Position numbers and translations under genes: made by a program. Source: Cyanoderma ruficeps (Eukaryota; Chordata; Aves; Passeriformes; Timaliidae). Taken from it: DNA of 64,000 bases. The stretch is from positions 6,513,205 to 6,577,204 of the forward strand of contig VZDJ01000056.1 in assembly GCA_008694505.1 (NCBI GenBank). The letters run 5' to 3'. Under the pieces are notes generated by a model. It was given only the letters and a program-made list of their open reading frames with translations. It was not told the origin of the DNA and did not search any database. Below, one piece after another: positions 56,558-64,000 of the stretch (position 1 is the first letter of the stretch; every line of letters begins with the position of its first letter).

Positions 56558-56567
56558 ATATACACAC
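56495..56567. repeat. Compound (TA)n-(TG)n microsatellite
   Basis: About 11 TA units (56501-56522) run into about 15 TG units (to about 56552), then TATGTATATACACACC. A second short TA run lies at about 56583. The Thr-His and Ile-Tyr peptides that it can encode are artefacts. Confidence 0.95.
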
Positions 56568-56800
56568 CTACCTCATACACACATATATATATGGCACCAA
56601 CAACCTCCACAACAGCAACTGAGCAGTTGCTGCCTTGATTTTCTATGGTCACACGTGCTTCTGTGTTATGAAGGATCAATGACACAAACCTCAGACACAA
56701 TTATAGACCCTGCTTCACCTAAACCTTTAGTTTCTGACTGTTTTAGGGGACGAAATTTTATCCTGGAAGACTGGGAAACTTTGCTTTAAGGCTTGTCAAA

Positions 56801-56846
56801 TGATAATACATATTTAATGGATGATTAATACATATTTAATAGATGG
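56801..56846. repeat. Tandem duplication of a 21-22 base AT-rich unit
   Basis: TGATAATACATATTTAATGG (56801) is repeated at 56822 as TGATTAATACATATTTAATA. The two copies are adjacent, with one insertion and a single terminal change. It lies just beyond the candidate distal end of MAGI1. Confidence 0.75.
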
Positions 56847-56965
56847 CCCTGGGTGACCATAACCTACAGGTTTATTAATTTAGGCAGGGATGAATAAGTA
56901 ACATTAAGGTGTGGTTCTTCCTTTATCTTATCACTACACTCGCATGCATGCTTTGTATGGAAAAC

Positions 56966-56971
56966 TTTATT
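56966..56971 (-). terminator. Candidate distal poly(A) signal of long MAGI1
   Basis: TTTATT on the plus strand is AATAAA on the minus strand. The minus-strand flank about 20-40 bases further includes GCGAGTGTAGTG, a modest GU-rich downstream element. No clear gene sequence lies beyond it. Confidence 0.4.
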
Positions 56972-58501
56972 TGATAATAAAAATAGCATTCACAGACTTT
57001 CTCCTTCTTTGTTGCTACATCATATACATAGTGTCTGTTCCAGGGAAAGAAGCTCTTACTGGGTAAGTCCACGTCTACTCATCCTAGTGTTATGTATAAA
57101 CCCAATTAAGTCAAATAAAGCTATGAACAATGTAGTATTTATATATGCATAGTGTTTTATAAAAAAGATTGGCCCACATACTGCTTTTCATCAACACAGA
57201 AAAGAGCATTTTGCCTATAGCATGTTGCAAGAAATGATGATTGGAGAATATAGACTGCATACAAGTGCTTAATAATACATAAGCAGGCCCACCATGAAGA
57301 AAGAAATGATATTCAAACCAACAAAAGCTTTAGAATTACTGATACAGTCTCCCATTTTAAAACAGCTTTACATACCTGATTCAGTTTACATTAAAATATA
57401 TCCCCTGAATCAAATTTTTCCATTTTTAGAAATATAAACACTTAATCACATTCCTCACACCTAAATTTTGTCATAAATCCTCTTTTATACAAGAAAAAGG
57501 CAACAGTTTTGTTTTGTTTTTTTCCAACAGGCTCTATTAATTACAATTTCAACTGTACACACAATGATTGGCCATTTTCTTTCTTGGTTTTGTTTTTTAC
57601 AGTACCATGGCAACAACAGTGATAGACTTGCAATGGTTTTGTGTTCACATGGAGGATGTGAGTCAGTATACATGTACACACCAATGCACTGGAAAAAGCA
57701 GCAGTTTACTTTAGTGGTCCAACAGTAACGGCAAACATTTTGGCTCAGCTAGGCAGTAATCCATTAAATCTTAGACCAATGCTACAGCAGACTTACCACA
57801 CAGCTTGCAAATTTAAAAATACAACTTAGAAACTTGCAGGTTTCTCTTTTGCTGCTGTTCTTAAGACTCAAATTTACAGCATATAACCAGGTATGGATAG
57901 GCTTCTACAACCAGGTTGTCCCACTGATTGCCTCTTTTAGCCTGTGAATTTCCTTTGAGACTTTTTTCTTTTTTTCCTTTTTTTTTTTTTTCCCTCCCCA
58001 GCAAGTGCACTCCTTTCGTCTCAGTAAGGATGATCCAGTAAAACAACAGAAAACCAACCCTTTAAATACAGAGCAAGAAGAATTGAGAGCTTTTGGAATC
58101 TGGCAAAATAAAAGCCCACTGGGTTTGCCTGAGCAGAAGGAATACACCTACTCCGAGCAGGGGGATGGTGCTCCCACTGCATCGTGCCTTGTCCCAGAAT
58201 CCCAATCTCTCCCCTTGCTTCCAAGCAGATAACACAATACCATGCATGCTGGGGTTGCTGTCCATATACAGCTGGGAGATGAGCAGGGCTGCTGCCTTAA
58301 TGACATATCATCGTTACATGTTGCTGAGGCTAATGAGAGCTCAACAGTCCATGTTAGCGTGTGACACAGGCATGGTGGTGACCAGTCCTTCTGCCTCTGC
58401 ATGTCCTGTCCAGGGGGCCTGAAAGTATAAACTGTTCATGGAACAAACTACAAATTACTTATTGTAAATTGTCTTGTGCTGTGTGGGTTTGGTTGTTTTT
58501 T

Positions 58502-58524
58502 TTTATTTTTTTTAATTATTTATT
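58502..58524 (-). terminator. Candidate proximal poly(A) signals of long MAGI1
   Basis: Two overlapping-type AATAAA hexamers (minus strand) lie at 58507-58502 and 58524-58519 inside an A/U-only stretch. Such AU-rich context also produces hexamers by chance, so usage is uncertain. Confidence 0.3.
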
Positions 58525-59014
58525 ATTATTATAAATATCCTTCATTGAAACAGTAGTCTCTTCAAACAGTTCTTGCAATTTTAGGAACATATGTCTCTTT
58601 GCTTTTTAATTCCTTCAGCAGGAGCGCTCCATTCCTACTGAGATGAACAATTTTCTTCCTTCCCCACCCCCAACCCTTAAAAAATTTTCTACATACAGTG
58701 TAGCAGTGAGTCACTAGAGAACAGTCTGGATCAAATTATTCAAACTTGGTCATAAAATCCTTTGCCTATATTATATTACTGGCTACCCCCACTTACTATA
58801 TTGGGGAGGGGGGAAAGTAGCCCAATAAAGGAATTATTTTTAAGAAATCTACAAAGAATGTAGAAACAAAATTTCATAATCCTTTAGGACCAACATTTGG
58901 CAAGTAATTAAAAAAAAAAAGAATACACTGAAAAATACTTTCTTTAATATTATACATCAGGCACAATGCTTTTTTTTTTTTTTGTTATTTCATCTGCATA
59001 AACGGTTTGTAGGA

Positions 59015-59029
59015 TCAGCAGGTGGCGGG
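59015..59029 (+). promoter_or_regulatory. CTCF-like site in the MAGI1 3' UTR
   Basis: TCAGCAGGTGGCGGG matches the CTCF core consensus CCASYAGRKGGCRSY at all but the first and last positions. It lies about 90 bases past the long-form stop codon. The match is seen directly; occupancy is inference. Confidence 0.35.
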
Positions 59030-59119
59030 GATGTCTCGTCGCCTGCAAAAGCCAGGTGGTTTCACTCTCTCCTCTGCTCCCTCGGTGTGGGGAAGGTGAC
59101 AGGGACCCCGGGGAGCCCC

Positions 59120-59881
<762 letters not shown>

Positions 59882-60766
59882 TTAGCACTCTTCAGACTTC
59901 ATTAGTGACAAAAACAAACAACTGTTAAAGCAGTCAGCGAAGGCTAACCGAAGCTTTTGTTAATTTAACTGTGAACAAGGAGAGTTACAGGTTAGTACTG
60001 GTGCTGCTCTGATCGTTAGCCATGTTTTGGTCCAAGCTGATCTCATCTTTATGCTCTTCTGGGCATGGGGCACTTTAGATTTTTTTGCCCCGAGCCCAAT
60101 TCATAATGTTTCGGTTACGCTACATTCTTTCCAGTGGAAAAAACCCATTGTAGTTCAGGTTGTTGGCTGCTTTTTTTTAAGAGCTTCCAATAAAGAGGGT
60201 CTTTAGGAAACAATTTTTGTCTTTTAAGACATTATAAAGAACTGCCTTCCAGGTGTGGGAGGCCTTGGTTCAAATAGCAGAAAATGTACAGAAAATAGAA
60301 CTGATTTTTAAGTTTTCACCTCATAAAATAACATTTTGAAGGTGTGAGAATTAGACTGTAATCATGCCATTTCCATTTCATTTAAGGCATAGCTTACTCT
60401 CACTTAGTTCTACCATGTTACGTAAAGTCCTAGGGTAGATTTTGGTTTTGCCACAATGATTCAAACAACGATGACAGTAGTTATGATTTTTTCATATCAA
60501 AGCAATGGAAAGATATTGTAATATGTAGGATGGCTTTGATTCAAATCTAATCTCCAGTTCATTATTTTTCATGTACTATTTGAGGTAAAATACAGTTGAG
60601 CTGCCTCTGCAAGACAAACTGCAAAGCAGAAGTAGAAAAAGAACATCCAAACTAAACCCCAGCCCTGCACTACAATTACTCCTGTCACTTGTAACGGATG
60701 TTTATGAATTCATTACAAACATTAAAAACATTAAAGTAGCTGCGCTGCCTTAATGCAAGTGCTGCT

Positions 60767-60772
60767 TTTATT
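60767..60772 (-). terminator. Candidate poly(A) signal AATAAA for the middle MAGI1 form
   Basis: TTTATT on the plus strand gives AATAAA within AAATAAAAG on the minus strand, about 610 bases after the TAA at 61381. It is the first canonical signal I see downstream of that stop. The downstream flank is not strikingly GU-rich, so this is tentative. Confidence 0.35.
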
Positions 60773-61380
60773 TGCTTACTGTTTTCTTTCTTAAAGTAAC
60801 TCCTTTGTGGCAGCTTGGCTGGCATTAGCCACTGGTTTACACTCGCACCCCAACACCCACCTTGAGGTGGAATGCCCTGATGGCAACGACTGAAAACTCT
60901 CACAAACACTTGTGGGGACAGGGTATTTTTTTTCCCCTCTTTTTCTCCTTTTTTCCTTCCCTCCCACCAAGCCAAACACTCTACATTCCTCCTGCCATCA
61001 TGCCAAGTGTCTCCCATTTGATGGCACTTCCACTCCTGAGCTTGGGAGGGTCGGTGTGTGCATGGGCTGTGGTTTTTGTGAATTCCAAGGGAAACCCATG
61101 TTGCGACTCACGTGGGGCAGTTTTGCTCTATTTTAGCATGTTGAGGCCACAGCTGGGGATGGGACCACGCTGCTTTTCTGTGGCTGTAAGCACGTGGCTT
61201 GTGGCAACCTGCCTATCACACAAGGTACAAGTGAGGTTCAAACATGTCCTGTGGTGTGTGTACTTACAATTTGGGGGACGCAGGGTGTTCGGGATGAATT
61301 GCTGTACATATAGAATATAGCGAAGCAGAAAAGCAATGTGAGGGAATTAGGCCACAGCACAAAAACACCTAATATTGATT

Positions 61381-61481
61381 TTAGCTACAAACCGTAGTTT
61401 GATTATGGCCCATAAGGTAGAAGCAAGACTCCCCGAGCTTGTCATTTCTCATACATGCAGCGATATTAGGAGGTATCATCG
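61381..61481 (-). CDS. MAGI1: MAGI1 alternative terminal exon with a 33-residue C-terminus
   Basis: A long minus-strand pyrimidine tract (about 61541-61486) ends in CCTCAG, and the exon starts at 61481. Joining the single G left by the donor at 63461 to CG restores an Ala codon, and the frame continues MIPPNIAACMRN...GHNQTTVCS to a TAA at 61383-61381. The phase match and the strong acceptor make this a genuine terminal exon. I also recall a close counterpart of the MIPPNIAACMRN segment in mammalian MAGI1 transcripts, though I could not check this. The tail is short, contains three Cys and ends Val-Cys-Ser. It lacks the basic tail of the long form. The implied intron is 61482-63460 (1979 bases). 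Confidence 0.85.
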
Positions 61482-61610
61482 CTGAGGAAGGAAGAGCCCA
61501 GCACCAAGAAAAGTAAGAGAAAGAGAAAGAGAAAAGTAGAAAATTTAGATACCCTATAATCAAGATGAAAGAAAGAAAAATCTTCATATTTTATCTTAGA
61601 ATAAAGAAAG

Positions 61611-61616
61611 TTTATT
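61611..61616 (-). terminator. Candidate poly(A) signal AATAAA for the short MAGI1 form
   Basis: TTTATT on the plus strand reads AATAAA on the minus strand. Just downstream in the gene direction (about 61585-61565) is a U-rich run of CTTT repeats, as expected of a downstream element. It lies about 130 bases before the alternative terminal exon at 61481, so a transcript cleaved here would exclude both spliced C-termini. Confidence 0.5.
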
Positions 61617-63410
61617 TTTCCAGTCAGATTGTCTAGGCTTCACCCAAATATAAGGCTGCAAAGACAGCAGTTGTTATTATTGTGACATAAAGAGACATCT
61701 AAGAGGTGATTCAATAACCCAGACAACGAGAGCATCCATTCTAAAAGACAGCTGGAACAGCGACACAGAATGTCATAGAAAAAACATTAACAATCAAACA
61801 ACAACAAAAAATAAAGTCCACCAGAGACCACAACATTAAAAATAAGTACAAAACTCATTACAAAAATATACAGCCTCATAGAGAAGCACGTTCCAATCAA
61901 GTCAGAAAAATATTGGAACTTAACATTATTAGAGGAACCATTTGCGACTGCAGCGAACAGAACGAAGAGAGAAAGGAGTCCCAAATGTTACAAGGATATT
62001 CTTTACAGTAGTGCAACCCCTGTATATTAAATCCTTGCTTGGAGAACGAACGTTTAGTGGTTAGCATTAGCCAAAAGAAAATTTGTGATGGATTTCCATC
62101 CTCAGTGCAACAGACATATGCTTTGAGAAGTGAAGCACTTAATTTACAGGGTATTTATGCAGTCTAGCATATGATACAGTACTGTACATCCAAAGGAGTA
62201 TAGGAAAAGACAAAAGTAGAAAGAACATTACAGAATTTCAGTGCCATCATTGAACCTTCTGGTGTGCTATTTATATTACAGAAGTGTAAACCCACAACTT
62301 CCCTTCCATATTTTTAAACACTTCGATTGTTCGTTTGTTATACTCTGAATTGGTCACTTTAAGTTAAATAATGAGCAGACCGAGCAGAAACTCTCAAACA
62401 TAGTACAGTAAATGAAAAGAAAATCTAGTTCATAAATTGTGCAGAAGGGTTTTGTTTCTGGTGTTAGGGCGTGGAGAGAATGATAAACACAGAACTTACT
62501 GACACAGAAATAACCCAAATACAGGGAGGAAAGTATAAAGGACATCCCTTCAATCATCAGTTTCTATAGAAACCTCAAAGACCTTTGGTTGGGAGTAGCC
62601 CTCCATCGAGGGCACAATATTTGACAATTATCTCAAATAAATAAGACATAATTATAATATTAAATAGTGTGCTAAGTTAAGCCACCCAGCAATCCAACCT
62701 CCAGGGGAAGAAAAGGAAATCTAATGCAATTCTTAGTAAGAAACAAGGACTGACTGTTTCCCCCAAGACAGACACGAGAGCACCTTTTCATAACCTCCTC
62801 ACCTTTTCAGACCTTACAAATTAACTAGTTGAAACCAGCAGATTGTTTAAAGGGGAGAGAAAAGGGCTCAGGAGGCCAAATCAATATATTTTTGCAGTAA
62901 AGCTTTTTTTTCCCTTCTTTTCCTCAAATAACTTTTTTATAAATATTTACATAAATGTTAAGGAAAGGCAAAAATCTCATAAGCCATCTCGGCATTCATG
63001 TCTATGGATACAGACAGGAACTAAGAGAAAAACTTAACCAAAAAAAAAAAAATCACTGCTTCAGAATAGCAACTCGGGATCCCAGTTTTTGCATTGATTA
63101 GAAGAAGAGACCTATGTGAAACAACTATTCAGCCACTGAGAAACAGTTTGGCACAGTTCAATGACATTCCTTTTTTGGTTGGACAAGACAATAAGGTTTG
63201 TTTTGTTTTGCTTTCCTCTCTGATCACCAAAAAATACTGCTATGATGATCTTGCCTTACACTGTGCCCCAAGTCCATGGAAGCAAGCAAAGGATGAAATG
63301 TGTAGAAAATTCAGCACAAGCGAGGCAATTATATGTTGCAAAGGTTGGTAAGACACTGGTGAGAAAGGAAAATAAAAAAGAATTCCCGCTTCAGATCTTG
63401 AGACAAATAT
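61612..63410 (-). other. MAGI1: Probable 3' UTR of the short (read-through) MAGI1 form
   Basis: The sequence from the TGA at 63411 down to the first clear minus-strand AATAAA (61616-61611) would make a 3' UTR of about 1.8 kb. It is AT-rich, has no long frame and no splice-ready exon that I can see. It is also intronic for the two spliced forms. The extent is inferred from the signal position only. Confidence 0.5.

Positions 63411-64000
<590 letters not shown>

Larger units (their letters stand above)
56945..59119 (-). other. MAGI1: Probable 3' UTR of the long MAGI1 form
   Basis: After the TGA at 59120 the minus-strand transcript runs into AT-rich sequence with oligo-A and oligo-U tracts and no sustained frame. 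Canonical AATAAA occurs near 58507-58502 and 58524-58519, which would give a UTR of about 0.6 kb. It occurs again at 56971-56966, giving about 2.15 kb. I favour the distal end because the intervening sequence has UTR texture, but either or both could be used. The longest plus-strand frames here are chance. Confidence 0.55.

Noticed and set aside
56464..56789. Frames rich in His-Thr or Ile-Tyr
   Set aside because: Translation of the TA/TG microsatellite.
1..56900. CRISPR arrays, tRNA or rRNA genes, prokaryotic operons
   Set aside because: None seen; the direct repeats present are minisatellite or microsatellite type and the window is vertebrate.

Overview
The window is vertebrate DNA, most likely from a bird and probably a songbird. 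The evidence is split coding exons with canonical GT/AG borders, large introns and intergenic space, two truncated CR1 retrotransposon 3' ends of the avian type, and a solo endogenous-retrovirus LTR with avian-type ends. There are no operons and no prokaryotic genes. Almost all of the many short open frames are chance.

The only convincing gene is the 3' end of MAGI1 (membrane-associated guanylate kinase, WW and PDZ domain containing 1). It lies on the minus strand between about 57.0 kb and the right edge and continues beyond the window. Its last PDZ-domain exon (63461-63599) feeds three mutually exclusive C-termini in the same splice phase: (a) read-through of the donor into a 16-residue tail stopping at 63411; (b) splicing to a small terminal exon at 61381-61481 (33 residues including the shared junction codon); (c) splicing to a large terminal exon at 59120-59820, which encodes a 233-residue Arg/Ser/Pro/Glu-rich nuclear-localisation-type tail ending in a PDZ-ligand-like Leu-Ser-Ile. 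Each end has a candidate poly(A) signal downstream.

The remaining 57 kb reads as intergenic desert downstream of MAGI1; in mammals the ADAMTS9-MAGI1 interval is similarly gene-poor. Recognisable items are: an orphan CpG-rich patch running into a minisatellite (3.36-3.82 kb), a poly-T tract broken by an 8-N gap (5.5 kb), a solo LTR with a 5-bp target duplication (9.09-9.68 kb), a second LTR-like segment (11.7-12.07 kb), a CR1 fragment (14.8 kb), a weaker LTR-like patch (17.4 kb), a short interstitial telomere-like array inside a diverged 322-bp-offset duplication (21.2-21.6 kb), a doubtful cold-shock-domain-like relic (26.3 kb), a second CR1 fragment (31.7 kb), a pair of palindromic TGIF/PKNOX-type sites (37.9 and 38.7 kb), and a TA/TG microsatellite (56.5 kb). 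Several AT-rich, CpG-poor blocks look like conserved non-coding elements by texture only.

I found no evidence of a new multi-gene system. The most informative item is the intact three-way alternative 3' end of MAGI1.
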